Part shown: positions 12,186-24,525 of the stretch, in pieces
Numbering within the stretch: position 1 is the first letter of the stretch
Layout of the letters: each line of letters begins with the position of its first letter
From: Leucosporidium creatinivorum
Lineage: Eukaryota > Basidiomycota > Microbotryomycetes > Leucosporidiales > Leucosporidiaceae
Length of the DNA stretch: 64,000 nt
Assembly: GCA_001600635.1 (NCBI GenBank)
Contig: BCKL01000011.1
Coordinates: forward strand, 125,383-189,382
Reading direction: 5' to 3'
Made by a program: the position numbers and the translations under genes
The notes under the pieces: model-generated
Told to the model about the DNA's origin: nothing
Seen by the model: the letters and a program-made list of their open reading frames with translations, nothing else
Databases searched by the model: none

Positions 12186-15100
12186 CTACTCGGCCTCACC
12201 CTTCGGCCTCTTGACCCTCGGATCATCCGTCTTATTCTCCTTCTGCATATCCTTCTCTTCCTCCTTAGTCTCCTCTTTCAACTTCTCCTCAGCAACTCCA
12301 TCCTCAGCTTTCCGCTTCTTTGCACTCCCTCCTCCTCCCTCGCCCAAACCAGCAGCGCCGAGGTTCAAAGGCGTATTCTCTCGGCTCTGTCTCGCCGATC
12401 CAGCCCCAGAGGCCGCGGCGGCATCGAGTTTCAATCTCGTAGAAGCGCGCGAAGCGGACGCCTCGGCGTGGCAGGTGGCGTGGTAGAGCTGTTTACAGGT
12501 TAGATCCATTCGGCGAGTCAGTCAGCTTCGGCCGAGCGAGAAGGAGCAAGAGAGAAACGAGAAAAACGTACCACACCCTCCACCTCGACAGCATTCCAAA
12601 ACACCCACTCCTCCTCCTCCTCCTCGAACGCGGCCTTCCACTTCTCCTTACACACGGGACAGGGCCTCGCGAGCTTGATCGGGTCGTCCGTCGGTGCGGC
12701 GACTTTACGCTTCATCAGTGCTGCTCGGTCCAATGCGGAGGTGGAAGCAGCGAGAGCGGCGGCGCGGGTGGTGGATGTTGATCCTGAGGGATGAGAGGCG
12801 TCGGCGTCGGAGAGAAGGTGCGAATCCGAGTGGATCCAGTCCTGTTCTCATCCACAGCATTCGGGGTCAGCTTCTCTCTCCTCCTCTGCACTCACTCAAC
12901 ACAGAAAAGCAGGAAAAAGCGAGAAAACAACTCACCTCCTCCAACCCCAACCAACTCCTCCCCTGAGCCCTGCCCTGTCCCTCCCTCACCCTCCTCTTAT
13001 GCGTAAAGTGCCAATCCAAATGGCCATCCATCCTCCTCTGCCCCTGCTTGCTGTTGAAGAACCTCAAGCCACATTGCTTGCACTGGAGCGGGAGGGAGGC
13101 GTAGAGGAAGGGGTGAAGGAGGGTCGGGGGGTGGGTGCTGCGAAGGAGGGGAGGAAGGTCAGCGAGGGACATAAGAGAAGGGTGGAGCTAGGGACAAGGA
13201 GGAACGCACGACATGATCTCCTTGTTACTCAACCCCACTCCAAGCGCGAGGATCGCCTCCTCATAAGCCTTGACCAACGGATCCTCCTTCTCCTCCTTCT
13301 CCTCCTCCTCCTCCACCATCTCCTTCTTCTTGCTCTCTCCCACTTGCTCCACCTTGACCCTCGGCGTCGGCGTCGGCGTCGGAGCAGCAGCAGCAGCAGC
13401 AGCAACGGCATCAGGCTTGCTCTCCCCGCTCGCCGCGAGGCTGGGCGCAGGAACCGCCGGGGCGAACAAACTAGCGAAACCCCCCGAAGCGCCGAGGCCC
13501 TGCAGCTGAGCGAGGAGGGAGAGGTCGATCCCGTGCGCCGCTGCTGGCGGTGCTGCTGCTGCTGCTGGTGGTGGTGGAGGGGTAGGTTCAACAGCAGGCG
13601 AGTTGCCTCGATTGGGCGCGAGGAGCTCGGCCAGTCGCGCGGGATCGAAGGGAGGGACTGCTGGTGTCGGTACCGGGAGGGAGGAGGAGCAGGGTTCGGG
13701 AGTACCGTGATAAGAGGCGGAGAGGGTCGGTTGCATGGGCTCGGATTTGATCGAGTTTGCGAGAGGTTCGAAGGGGGCCTGGAGAGTCGGTTCGTGAGCT
13801 GCTGCTGCTGGTGCTGGTGCTGGGGGAGTGGGAGTGAGAGCGGCGAGTTGAGCGCGGATTTGCCCAACTTGGTCCGAGGTGAGTTGGGTGTTGAGGACGA
13901 GGGATTCGAGCTATTTGTCAGGACGTTCGGCGTTCGGAAAGAAGAAGGGAGTCAGTTCTCGGCCCGTCGCTCCCCACCCAGCTCGAGAAGACAGCACGAC
14001 TCACCTGCGTCAAAGCGCTAACCTGCCCCTGGTTGACCTCGTCGTCCGGTCGCTGGACGGCTTGATCTTGCCGCTGTTGGAGGAGACGGCGGATGTCGAC
14101 AAGCACGCCGGAGCGCTCGTTGGCCGTGGCGGCCGAGGGTCCTGCTGGGGGCTGTTGGGGTGGGTAGGGGAGAAGGGTGTAGAGAGTCGGAGACCAGTCA
14201 GCCAGCGTTATTGAGGGCGAGAGAAGGCTCAAAGCGCCGAGAAGACGATCGCCGAAGTGTGCGATGAAGGCTTGAAGGCACTGAAGACGAGGCGGAAGAG
14301 ACAAGACCACTGACCCCTTGCCCATACTGCTCGTTCTCTCCTCCTCCACCAGTAGCCCCCACCGCCGCCGGCGCACCAAACAGTGCCCCCTCAATCCCCC
14401 TCTGCACCCTTCCTCTCATTCCCTCCCCCTCAACCCTAAACAATTCCCCCCCATCCGGCGCACCAGTCCTCCACGTTCCCAGCAGTTCCTCCATCTTGAG
14501 CTTGGTAGAATGATCCACGACGTGATAGGCGTGGAGGAAGGAGCGCTCGATGAATTGGGCAAAGAGGGAAAGGTAGGGGGGCCCGATGTTCTTGGAGATG
14601 GAGTCGAGGAGGTAGAGGGAGGGGAGCTTGTACGCCGGGGGGCACTGTGGTGGTGTAGGGAATGAGGGAGGAGAGGAATGGAAACGCCGAGGCCAAAGCC
14701 GAAGAGGGGAGCGAGGTCAGTAGCGTAGCTCTCGAGATGGAAGGGACGGACTGTTGTGGTGTAGATGCGATCGCGCATGTTCTCGAATCGTAGATCTTGA
14801 GTGCAGTACATTCGCGGCGAATCTCGAACAGCAAGCAGGAAGCAGCGAGGCGACGGTCGATGGCGAGCGCTTCCCCAAGTCATCGAAAGGGCCAGATGGG
14901 AGAGGAAGTAGCGAGGCTGACGGGCCCAAGGTGGGAAAGGTGTGGTACACTACTACTACAAGACTGCATCCCTCTCTGTCCTCCGCCGACCTCTGCTCCC
15001 TCTCCATTTTCTGCAAGAGAAGTGACGAACGACTCACCTGGTTGAGATGATCCTCCAAGGTAGAAGCGAGGACGCTGCTCATGCGCATAGCATGTTGATG

Positions 15101-15475
15101 AGCGAACAGAGTGAGATTGGTGATTACGGGTTTCGAGTTGAACGAGAGTCGTTGTAAGGTGGTAGACAAGAAGCGGCGAAACGAGTTTGGGTCAGTGCCC
15201 ACGTCCTGAGGGGGATCTAGTTGATTCGGGTCATGATGTTGGGGAGGACGAGGGTAGTGATGAGGGTGATGTTGATAAGGTGGTTGTTGGTAGTAGTCGT
15301 AGTCGTGATGTGCTACAGGAAGAGGAGGAGGAGGGTAACCCCCGTAAGGAGGAGCGTATCCTGTTGGCGGAGGAGGTGCTGCTTCAGGGTAATGTTGAGG
15401 ATAGCCCTGTTGATGTTGATGGTGATGCTGCTCCCATCCTCCCCCTGTAGGTGGTCCATAGCCTCCGTATGACAT
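12186..15475 (-). CDS. PCF11: Pre-mRNA cleavage complex II protein Pcf11
   Basis: Scaffold of cleavage factor IA that binds the RNA polymerase II CTD and promotes 3'-end cleavage and termination. A His/Gln/Pro/Tyr-rich leader (residues ~1-95) precedes a CTD-interacting domain: DPNSFRRFLSTTLQRLSFNS, ITNLTLFAHQHA, then YLLDSISKNIGPPYLSLF, the hallmark CID segment, and VVDHSTKLKMEELLGTW. The middle is low complexity with Gln, Ala and Pro runs. Near the C-terminus are the two Pcf11 zinc fingers: CKQCGLRF...GHLDWHF and CPVCKEKW...EEEEEEWVFWNAVEVEG...YHATCHAE. The tail is Lys/Glu-rich and ends at 12186. Many introns interrupt it. Placement next to a splicing-factor gene is probably chance. Confidence 0.86.
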
Positions 15476-16055
15476 GTTGCAGCAAACAAGCTAGTGAGTG
15501 GTAGCAAGTCAACAGGTCGAAATACAATCTCAAAAGCTATCACTTCAACTCGCCAATACTTAGAAACTATTTCATTTCATTTCAATTCCTCAATTTCGCA
15601 GCCTCTCTCAGCCCAAGTCCGCTCACCGCTTCCCTCTTCTTCTCTTCGTTCGACCCCAGCCCCGTCTCGCCACTTATCGTGAGTCTCTACTACATTCTCA
15701 CTACAGCACATCTACACCGCCATGCATCCTTCTACACTTCCCACCACTTCCTCCCCCTTGCAACCTCTCGCCGACGCCGTTTTGAACGAGTTTTCTGGCG
15801 ACTTGCTCGAGCAACATGGAAGAGCGAGGGGGGAGGGCAGCAGGGAGCACAGGGCGGTGCAGAGAGTGTAGATCTACTAGGAGGGGCAATTGCTGGCTCG
15901 AGGGGAAACGCTGGGATGGCATTGTCGGCGCAAGGGGGGAAATTGCTGCTCGCAGAGGGGGAGACGCTGCCCGTCCAGACGACTTGATCGGAGTCACAAC
16001 CTCGCTATCCCCCCTACACATCTCTAACCACCCATCTCTTGCTCGCCAACAGAAA
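15476..16055. promoter_or_regulatory. Divergent PCF11/RPL9 promoter with a 5' UTR intron of RPL9
   Basis: About 580 bp between divergent starts. A GTGAGT donor at 15679 and a CAG acceptor ending at 16052, four bases before the RPL9 ATG, define a likely 374-nt 5' UTR intron with a CTAAC branch site near 16024. Such leader introns are common in fungal ribosomal protein genes. The promoter proper is thus about 200 bp. Confidence 0.6.
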
Positions 16056-17128
16056 ATGAAGCAGGTCTACAAGGAAGAGGAGCTCGTCGTCCCGTGAGTC
16101 TTCCTACGCTCCCCTCGCCGAAACTCCCCCAAGCTGACCCTGCTCTTCACTCCTACAGCGAGGGAGTCACCGTCGCCATCAAGGCGCGTGTCATCACCGT
16201 CACTGGTCCCCGTGGTACTCTCCAGAAGGTGCGTCCATGCAATTCCCAGCGCTGGCTAACCACCGTGCGGATACCCTAGCAGCCGAGGGCAGTGCTAACG
16301 GTACCCTCGTGTCCACCTTTTTGCCTCCCCCTCCTTCTCTCCTTCGTTGTCTCTCGCATTGTCTTGTTGCATTTTCCCTTCCCTCCCGCCTCCGCGCCTC
16401 TGAACCCCCTCGCCTTCGCACTTGCTCTCTCGCCTCCGCCCTCGCCTCATTACATCAAATGGACGCCTCGACCCACCACAGAACTGCCAGCACGCCGACA
16501 TGTCGATGCGCGTGATCGCCCCCACCCCCAACTCGGTCAAGAACGAGTGGAAGGTCCGCCTCGTCGTCTGGCACGGAGGACGCAAGCACGTCGCCTGCCT
16601 CCGCACCATCCGCTCGTGCATCGAGAACCTCATCCAGGGCGTCACCTACGGCTTCCAGTACAAGATGCGCCTCGTCTACGCCCATTTCCCCATCAACGTC
16701 ATCATCAACGACAAGAAGGATGCCGTCGAGATTCGCAACTTCCTCGGAGAGAAGATTGTTCGCAACGTCCCCATGCTTGAGGGTGTTACCATTCGCGAGT
16801 CGACCGCCCAGAAGGTGAGCTATATCTCTCGGCCTTGTCGCTTACGCCGAGAGCCGAACGCTGACCTTACTTTCAACGCCGAACAGGACGAGATTATCCT
16901 CGAGGGTAACGACATCGACAACGTTTCCCAGTCGGCCGCCTCGATCCACGGATCCTGCCTCGTCAAGAACAAGGATATCCGCAAGTTCCTCGATGGCATC
17001 TACGTCTCCGAGGTTCGTTTCTCCCTCGCCCTTCTTCGCCGAGCCGCTCGCTGACCCTCCTTCTCCTCCCTCCCGTCCTTCTACGGCGTTGATAGAAGTG
17101 CACTGTCGTCGCTAAGGAGGAGGCATAA
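16056..17128 (+). CDS. RPL9: 60S ribosomal protein uL6 (L9)
   Basis: Structural protein of the large ribosomal subunit near the factor-binding site, about 190 residues. It starts [20 protein letters not shown] and includes [82 protein letters not shown] and the very conserved [17 protein letters not shown]. Five exons. The second intron is 253 nt (16229-16481), much longer than its neighbours. I looked there for C/D or H/ACA snoRNA boxes without a convincing result. The last exon, after a CTGAC-type intron, encodes CTVVAKEEA and ends at 17128. Confidence 0.98.
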
Positions 17129-18051
17129 ACCTGCTTCTGATGTGCAACACGCTGTTGGGAGTCGCATGTACCATGTCCGTGTAGATGAGAGGCAAAGAAG
17201 GACGCCGAGCAGCGAATCGCGAGCCAGGACTTGACGACGGGTCTCACCCACCTGCTACTGCGCTCTAAGTCTGCACAGCGGCCTCACCGGCGTCTCGCAT
17301 ACGCTATGTGAGCCTGTTCGACGGCACGCGGACTCGGAGCTGAGAGCTCGGCGCAGGCTGAGCCGCTCGATTGCCCCCCCTCGAGCTGCAGACCCTAAGC
17401 GCGGAAGGCTCACCAGCCTGCATGTAGATCAATCTGAACTCTCTTCCAGCTGCCTTGCCATCCTGCTCCCTCCCCGCCTACGCCGGCTTTTGTCCCGACT
17501 CGCCCATCCGACTTCGGCGATGCTTTCACCTCCGAAAGGGCATTCACCTCCGGCCTCTCGCCCGCTCTCCCCTCCATCGACATCTATGTACGATCGTACA
17601 GCCCACGCCCTCAGCATGGCCTTTGTATTCCGCGCTTGGTCGTTTCCACTCCCTTCGACACCAGCCCCCCTTGGCCGAAAGCGGAAGTCCTGACCCTCTC
17701 CCGCCCTGCGATACGCTGGGGGTCTCGTGTGCATCCTACCGCTCTAGGAGCATTGCATGGGAAGGGTTATGAGGCACTCAGCCGGATGGGAAGTCATCCC
17801 GCAGGCAAATGCTGAGGGCAGCAGTGGAGTGGAAATTCATGCCTGACCGAGCTCGGCGCGGCCGGGTCGTCACCTCGCGACGACGACGATGCGGGCTGCT
17901 GTGTTGCTTTTCTTTCTCTCTCCTCTCACACACTTGTTCTCTCTCGTGCGCTTGCGTTTCGTGCACCAACCCCCCGGTTCTCCCTTCTTCTTTCACACCA
18001 GCTCGCCGGTCGAGCTCCCTTTGGTTTCCCCTTTTCCCCTCTTCTCTGAGC
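17129..18051. other. Intergenic region before FRE1
   Basis: About 920 bp with no gene I can support. It contains the RPL9 terminator and the promoter of the first ferric reductase. From 17900 to 18040 the plus strand is a strong C/T-rich tract, typical of a fungal transcription start/5' UTR. Short unspliced frames lack coding character. Confidence 0.5.
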
Positions 18052-20691
18052 ATGTCTCCCCTCCTCAGCGCCGGCCGCAAAGCCTACACACCCCGACCCA
18101 TCGGTCTAACCCCCGCCATTCCTCATGTCACTCGCTCCCTCCCCTCCCCCTCCCTCTCGCAAAAGGCCCTCTCCCGCCGAATCATCCTCCTCTACAACCT
18201 CGTCCTCCTGCTCTTCGTCCTCCTCCTCACGCTCCGTCATCTCGCTCTGATCGCAGGAAAGAGGAGAAGGAGCAGGAAGATCAAGGCTGAGATTGCGAGG
18301 GAGGTGGAGCGGAGCGTGCAGAGCTTGGAGGAGAAGAAGCAGGGATGGTGGGGAGCGGAGAAGGAGAGCGAGATTGAGGTGATGAGTGTCAAGAGGGCCG
18401 GTAGTGGTGGACGATGGGAAAGAGTGGAGAGGTGGGCGACGGGTCAGCTGCATGGGAGGTGGAGGTGTGGGCTCGAGAACCCGCTGCAGGTGGCCATCTT
18501 TGTCGGCTTGTTGGCTTTGAACGTGGCTTTCACGCTCGTGAGTCGAGCTGGCTCTTCTTGGTTCGGTGGATATGTAGCTGACTTGCTCATCTCTGACAGT
18601 GGGGCACCGTCGTATATGTAGGCGAGCACACCGCCGCCAACAACGCCATCCGTTTGTCCTCTCCCTGCCCGCTCTCGGCGATCCAGGACTGACTCTCTCT
18701 TTCGCACCTCGCAGACTCGGCCGCCCTCCGCTGCGGCTACATGTCAGTCGCCAACCTCCCCCTTCTCATCGCCATGACCGGTCGTAACGGTGTCGTTCAG
18801 TTCCTCACCGGCATCGAGTACCAGCACCTTCGCTTCGTGCATAAGGTGAGCTCCAGTCTCCAGCTTCCAGGGTGCTACAGGAGAGCAGGATGGCTCCACT
18901 TTCCTCTCCACCCCTTCTCACTTCACCTGGTAGTGTCCCTCGCGTGTACGAGCTCGAAGGCTGATCTCGGCGCTCCCCTCCTCGCAGCTCATGGCCCTCT
19001 GGATGGCTGTCTTGGCCGTCATCCACACCGTCGACGCTACTGTCGCTCAGACTCAATGGTTCGGAGGTGCTGGTGTAGCCACTATGTACTTCCACAACTA
19101 CCTCGGCCAGACTGGTCTCGCCGTGAGTTCTCGGCCTCTCATCTCGACCCTCGTGAACGCTCGAGCTGACCTCGCTCGCCTGCGCAGATGATCGTCGGAC
19201 TTCTTCTGATTCTCATCTTCAGCATTCGCGCTGTGCGCAACCGTTTCTACGAGCTCTTCATCGTCACTCACGTCGTCGGTACGCCCGTCTCGGCCGTCTC
19301 TTCCTCGCCCTTTCCCTAACCTTCCGCGTCTCGCGCAGGCGCCGTCCTCATCCTCGTTGGTCTCTTCTACCACATCCCCGCTCTCCGCCCCTGGGTCTGG
19401 ACACCCATCGCCATCTGGGCATTCGAGCGCACCGCCCGCCTCCTCCAATTCCTTTCGATCCACCTCCTCACGCGCTTCAACCTGCGCTCTCCCCTTCGCA
19501 AGGCCAATGCCACCCTCGTCGACGGCGCCATCATCCTTCGCGTACCGTTTAAGGGCTACTGGGGATCCGGCCAGCACGCCTACCTCTCCTTCCCCGGCAT
19601 GGCGCTCGGTCAGAGCCACCCCTTCTCCATCGCCAACGTTCCTTCCGACTTCAACGCTACAGAGGAGAAGGACACGCACGAGATGCTCTTCGTTCTTGGA
19701 GTTCGGGGTGGAGTCACGGCGACCATCGCCAAGTACCTCGAAGGATTCTCGAGCAAGAGCGCCGAGCTTACTGTCGGCGTGGAGGGACCGTACGGAGGCG
19801 ATAGCAAGGTGCAGCACTACGAGGATATTCTCTTCATTGGTGGAGGAACTGGAATCACTCACCTGTCGAGCAGTGAGTCGCCTGAGCGACCTTTCCCCTC
19901 GGGGGCCGAGCTGATCTTTCTTCCCTCGCAGTGATGGCCGATGCCGTGCAGAAGGCGACCAAGTCAAAGTCGTGCACCACTCGCATCAAGCTCATCTGGA
20001 CGATTCAGTCTGTCGGTGTGTCGCTATTGCGATGCTCGCCTTCTCTTCGTCGAGCTGATCTTCCCCTTTCCTCCTTCGCAGGCCAATCGAGCTGGATCAT
20101 TTCCGACCTCCTCGAGATTGTCAACAAGGCGCAAGAAGCCCGAGTAGCCATCTCTCTCGACTTCCACGTCACCCGCGGTCCCCTCAACGCCTTCTCCTCC
20201 TCCTCGGCCTTCTCCTCCGCTGCGCCAACTCGCAACAACTCCATCATCAACCTCGACGAGCTGCCCGACCGGGCTCCCAACCGCAACAACTCGGTCGACT
20301 CGATGGCTTCCTTCGAGTCGTTCCAGTCCCTCGACTCACTCTACCACCCGAGACCCAACTTTTGGGCGCCTTCGCGCCGACCGAGCGCCGTGTGCGAGAG
20401 CCATCTCGACCTTCTTCTCGACGCTGGTGCCGCTGCTGCGATGCATAAGGGAAGGCCACGACTTCCTCAAGCTATCGCTGCCTTCGTTCAGAGTGCCGGC
20501 AAGGCCACCCTCGTCGTCGGTGAGTTTGCCCGTCTCCCTCTCCTTGCCCTCTCGAGCTCGGCGGCTGACTCTCCTCTCATCTCGCAGTCTGCGGTCCCCC
20601 AAAGATGGCCAAGGAGGTCGCCGCTGAAGCTGCCAAGCTCTCGGTGCTCCACTCCGGCGTCGAGGTCAACATTGCCTGCTTCGAGTGCTGA
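18052..20691 (+). CDS. Ferric-reductase-like transmembrane flavocytochrome (copy 1)
   Basis: FRE-type reductase that moves electrons from NADPH via FAD and two hemes across the membrane to Fe(III) or Cu(II). A membrane segment (RIILLYNLVLLLFVLLLTL) and a basic loop precede the ferric_reduct core. Two His pairs with 13 residues between partners are visible: VHKLMALWMAVLAVIHT and THVVGAVLILVGLFYH, placing two hemes across the bilayer. The FAD domain has GSGQHAYLSFPG and HPFSIANVPS. The NAD domain has VGVEGPYGG, FIGGGTGITH, a Ser/Asn-rich insert of ~120 residues, then VVCGPPKMAKEV and the terminal FEC. About ten exons. It is tandem with copy 2, which shares architecture and the same terminal FEC. 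Confidence 0.93.
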
Positions 20692-21387
20692 TTCTCCGAG
20701 TCGGGTTCGGCGACGGGGCCTCGGCCGTGAGGAGCAGTGGCTGCCGCTAGGGGCGCCTGCATGTTAGCATTTCTCCTTTACACTTAATCTGCTGTAGCCT
20801 TAGACTTGTAGCTTTAGATCCGCTGCAACCCGCATTGCTCGTTTTGCTGCTCACCTCGGCGCTGGCTCGGCGAACAGAGCTTTGACCAGCGAGATCGAAA
20901 AAAGAAGACTCGAGCCGGCTCGCTGTAAGCTAGCAGCGCGGCTGAAGCGCACTATGAGCGTGCAGGCGACTCTCCCGCTGTCCTTATGCACGACGACCTA
21001 GGACAAGTTGCTGTGCCGAGAGATCTGGATGCCATCCAGGGCCGAGCTGGATCAGGCAAGAATTGAGCTCGCTCAGAGAATTGGAGGGAAATTGAGCTCC
21101 ATGAAGCGACGGACTTGTACATTGAACGAGTCCTGATTCCAGGGCATCGACCTCTCCCCAATCTGCAGGGGAGCAGAGCGTCTTGCTCTTCTCTCTTTCT
21201 CTCTTTCCCTCGCTCGTTCTCCTTCGAATCCGCCTTCGTTTCTCCTTCTTTCTCCTTTCTCTCGACGTCCCGGCGACTGTCACCCTTCTTACAGCTTTCT
21301 TTTCGTCTTTCACTCGACTTCCCACCGTCCTTCGACACCCCCCAGGCTTGACGCCTCACTTTCCACTCTCCTCAGCAACTACATACC
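20692..21387. promoter_or_regulatory. Intergenic region between the two ferric-reductase genes
   Basis: About 700 bp. The first ~100 bp carry repeated TGTAG-containing motifs (20793-20812) that may mark the 3' end of copy 1. The stretch 21180-21330 is a C/T-rich leader of copy 2. I found no unambiguous iron-responsive GATA element, so iron regulation is expected from the family but not shown. Confidence 0.5.
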
Positions 21388-24065
21388 ATGTCTCCCACTC
21401 CCGGCATGATGCAAGAGCTCAACCCTCCTCCCGGTATGGCGCACGACCTCACCCGTCGCATGGCCTACAACAAAGCCGACATGATGTACGTGACCAGCGA
21501 GAGCCAGCGCCAAGGTCGGGCTACGCTCCACTTCGTCACGGCCTACCAATACATCATCATCACCGTCGTCGCTCTCCTCACCATCCGACACGCCATCCTC
21601 ATCATGCACCGCCGTAACCGAGCCTGGCGCCTGGTCTACGAGCGCCTCCGCATCCTCAACAACGAGAAGAACCACCGTCGCGAGTACGAGGAGATCGAAC
21701 ACAGGGTCTCGCTACAGGCCAAGATCGACTGCTATCTCTATCGCCCTCTCCCCGCCATTTGGTGGAACGTTGGACTCGAGAACTGGCTCCAAATGGGCAT
21801 CTTCATTGCCAGCTTCGCCATCAACGTCGGCTTCTCCCTGGTGAGCTGCAATTCCGTTCGCGCCTCGGCTCCCTCGCTGACGAAGCTCTCCTACAACAGG
21901 CGGTCGCCATCAAGTTCAACGATCAAGAGAACGCCGTTTGGAACCACATTCGTGCGCCGAGCTGCTCCCGACTTGCTTCGGCGATGAGCTGACGCCTCCC
22001 CTGTTCCGCAGACGTCGTCGCGCTTCGCATGGGCTTCATGGCAATGGCTCAGATGCCCGCCATCTTTGCCCTCACCGGCCGCAACAGCGTCGTGCAGTTC
22101 TTTACGGGCATCGAGTACCAACACCTTCGCTTCGTTCACAAGGTGGGCTTCGCGTCTCTGGCTTCGAGCTCTGCGGCAGTCGCAGGCCGGGGCTGTGCGT
22201 AGCGTTTCTCAATTGGACCCTGAACTGACGCAATGCGCCTCTCGCTCCACAGCTCCTCGCCCTGTGGATGGCCGTCTTCGGCGTTATCCACACCATCGAC
22301 GCTACTCTCGCCCATTTGAAGTACTTCCGAGGTGCTGGAGTCCTCGAGTTGTACTTTCATGACTACCTCGGACAGACTGGCATTGTGGTGAGTCGAGCAA
22401 GGCTGCTCGAGTGAGCTCCCGAACTAACGCCGAGATTCGCAGATGCTTGTCGGTCTCTCGTGCATCCTCTTCTTCAGCATTCGCGCTGTCCGTATGCGCT
22501 GGTACGAGATTTTCCTTACTATGCATGTCCTTGGTACGTGTTCAGCTCTCTCAGACCGTCTATCGAGCCTCGGCTGACGCTTCACTGCTGCAGGCGCCTT
22601 CCTCATGCTCGTCGGCCTTCTCCTCCGTACGTCTCGCACGCCGCGTGCCCGAAATGCTTTGCTAACCATTGATCCACAGACGTCCCCGCCCTCGCCAAAT
22701 GGATCTACCCCTCGATTGCCTTCTGGGCTTTCGAGCGCGTTGCTCGCCTCATCCAGATGTGCTCGGTGCACCTCCTCGTTCGCTTCCAGTTCCGCAAGCC
22801 GTTCGTGAAGGCTCACTGCACCCTCATTGAGGGCGCCATTGTCATTCGCGTTCCCTATAAGGGGACCTGGGGAGGTGAGCAGCGCCCGTTCAGCCGAGAG
22901 AACGGCGCCGAGCTGACTGTGCTCGAGAATTACAGCTGGTCAGCACGCCTACCTCTCGATCTGGGATCCCATCTTCAAGCGCACGCCCCTCATCTACGGC
23001 CAATCCCACCCCTTCTCGATCTGCAACGTCCCCTCGGCGACCACCGTGGACGACTCGGGCAAGGTCTACGACATGATCTTCGTCTGCCGCACTCGCGATG
23101 GTATGACCAGCATGCTCGCCAAGCACCTCGCTTCGTCGCCCGACGGTAGTCAGGAGGTCCTCGTGTCGGTCGAGGGACCTTACGGGCACTCCATGGACGT
23201 CGAGCAATACAACGAGGTCCTACTCGTCGCTGGAGGCTCCGGTATTACGCACTGCATGTCGAGTGAGTCTTTCAACCTGCCTGACGTAGAGCGAGTGAGG
23301 TGAGAAGACGCCGACTGACCCTCAATTGCTGCTTGCGCAGTGCTCGGCGATGTCGTTCACAAGGCGGCCATCTCGTACTCTCGCTGCTCGCACGTCAAGC
23401 TTGTCTGGATCGTACAGTCGGTCGGTGAGTTGATGTCTCTGAGGTACAGAAGGTCGGATTTGTGGCTGACTCGACGCCTTGCGCAGAGCAATCTATCTGG
23501 ACCCTCACCGAGCTCCTCCGCACGGCGCAGAAGGCTCGCGAGTGCGGCGTCACGCTCGAGATCGAGCTCTATGTTACTCGCGGCGTCAAGAAGCAGCTCA
23601 ACCGCCTATCGACGTACCAGCCCCTTCGCAAGGACCTGCCCGCGCTGCCCGAGAAGGGAAGGAGCTCCCTCTTCGCCTCCGACACTGCAACCCTCATCGG
23701 CGGCACCGAGGAGGACCTCACGGATCTATCCCAAAAGGAGTCTGCTGAGGCCCTCACCATTATCTCGGGAAGGCCGCCTTTGCAAGCTCTCGTCCCTTCG
23801 TTCGTAACCGCCTCCAGCGGCAGGACTCTCATCGTCGGTGAGTCTACTACACCCAACAGTATGCCGAGCTACAGATCCCTGACTTATTCCTCTTCACTTT
23901 CTCTCCCTCTCTACCTTTCCTGCACCTCTCCACACCCTCTTTGGCCTCGCTTTTCCCACCTCAGCTTGCGGACCCGGTCCTATGTCGCAGACGGTCCGTA
24001 CTGAGGCGCAGAAGCTCAGCTTGGAGTATCCTGTGGATTGCGAGATAGCTCTATTCGAATGCTAG
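21388..24065 (+). CDS. Ferric-reductase-like transmembrane flavocytochrome (copy 2)
   Basis: Second FRE-type reductase, same orientation. It begins MSPTPGMMQELNPPPGMAHD, with a first membrane segment at YQYIIITVVALLTIRHAILI. The heme pairs are VHKLLALWMAVFGVIHTI and MHVLGAFLMLVGLLLHV, again with 13 residues between the histidines; an intron splits the second pair. FAD motif: GAGQHAYLSIWD, HPFSICNVPS. NAD motif: VSVEGPYGHS, VAGGSGITH, VACGPGPMS; end FEC. It shares the GRNxVVQFxTGIEYQHLRFV block with copy 1 but differs widely in the N-terminus and in the NAD-domain insert, so the duplication is old. More than ten exons. Confidence 0.93.
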
Positions 24066-24525
24066 TTTCCTGTAGCCCTCCATTAAATCTGTAGCCCCAT
24101 TGTTCGACCGTAGCGTCCCGAGAGAGCCAGCGCCGAGCACCGAGCCGAAGTCGGGAGAAATGCGAAAAAGGCCCGCCTGACTCAGCATGCGCACCCTCAT
24201 ACGTTCAAAGGGAGACCGGGTCACCGCCCTGCAGCGCGAGAAGGCGCCAAGTTGGGCGACGGGTGCTGTTCGACGGATGCTGATCAGCCGCCGAGCTTCG
24301 CCTCTGCACTCTCGCTCACGGTTTCGCTTCGAAACGGACGTCGATGACTCTTTTCAAAGCTCACGACTAGTGAGACATCGAAACAACATGTTACCAGGAG
24401 TACACAACTACCCATCATCAAGGTACAAAACAATTCTACAACCCTTGCCCCATCCGCCGAAGAGCGCCGAGCCATCCTGGAGCAAACTACCGAGCACGCC
24501 ACACTCTTCTTCTGATACTGCCTCC
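24066..24525. other. Convergent 3' region between FRE copy 2 and the DLT1-like gene
   Basis: About 460 bp between facing stop codons. The first 60 bp contain two CTGTAGCCC-type motifs. An AT-richer patch lies near 24380-24430. No gene was recognised. Confidence 0.5.

Noticed and set aside
13370-13580. Trinucleotide repeats (CAG/CTG, GGCGTC) as a repeat array
   Set aside because: They encode Gln, Ala and Pro runs within PCF11 and are ordinary low-complexity coding sequence.
16229-16481. snoRNA in the RPL9 intron
   Set aside because: No RUGAUGA/CUGA box pair with flanking stem or H/ACA layout could be recognised.
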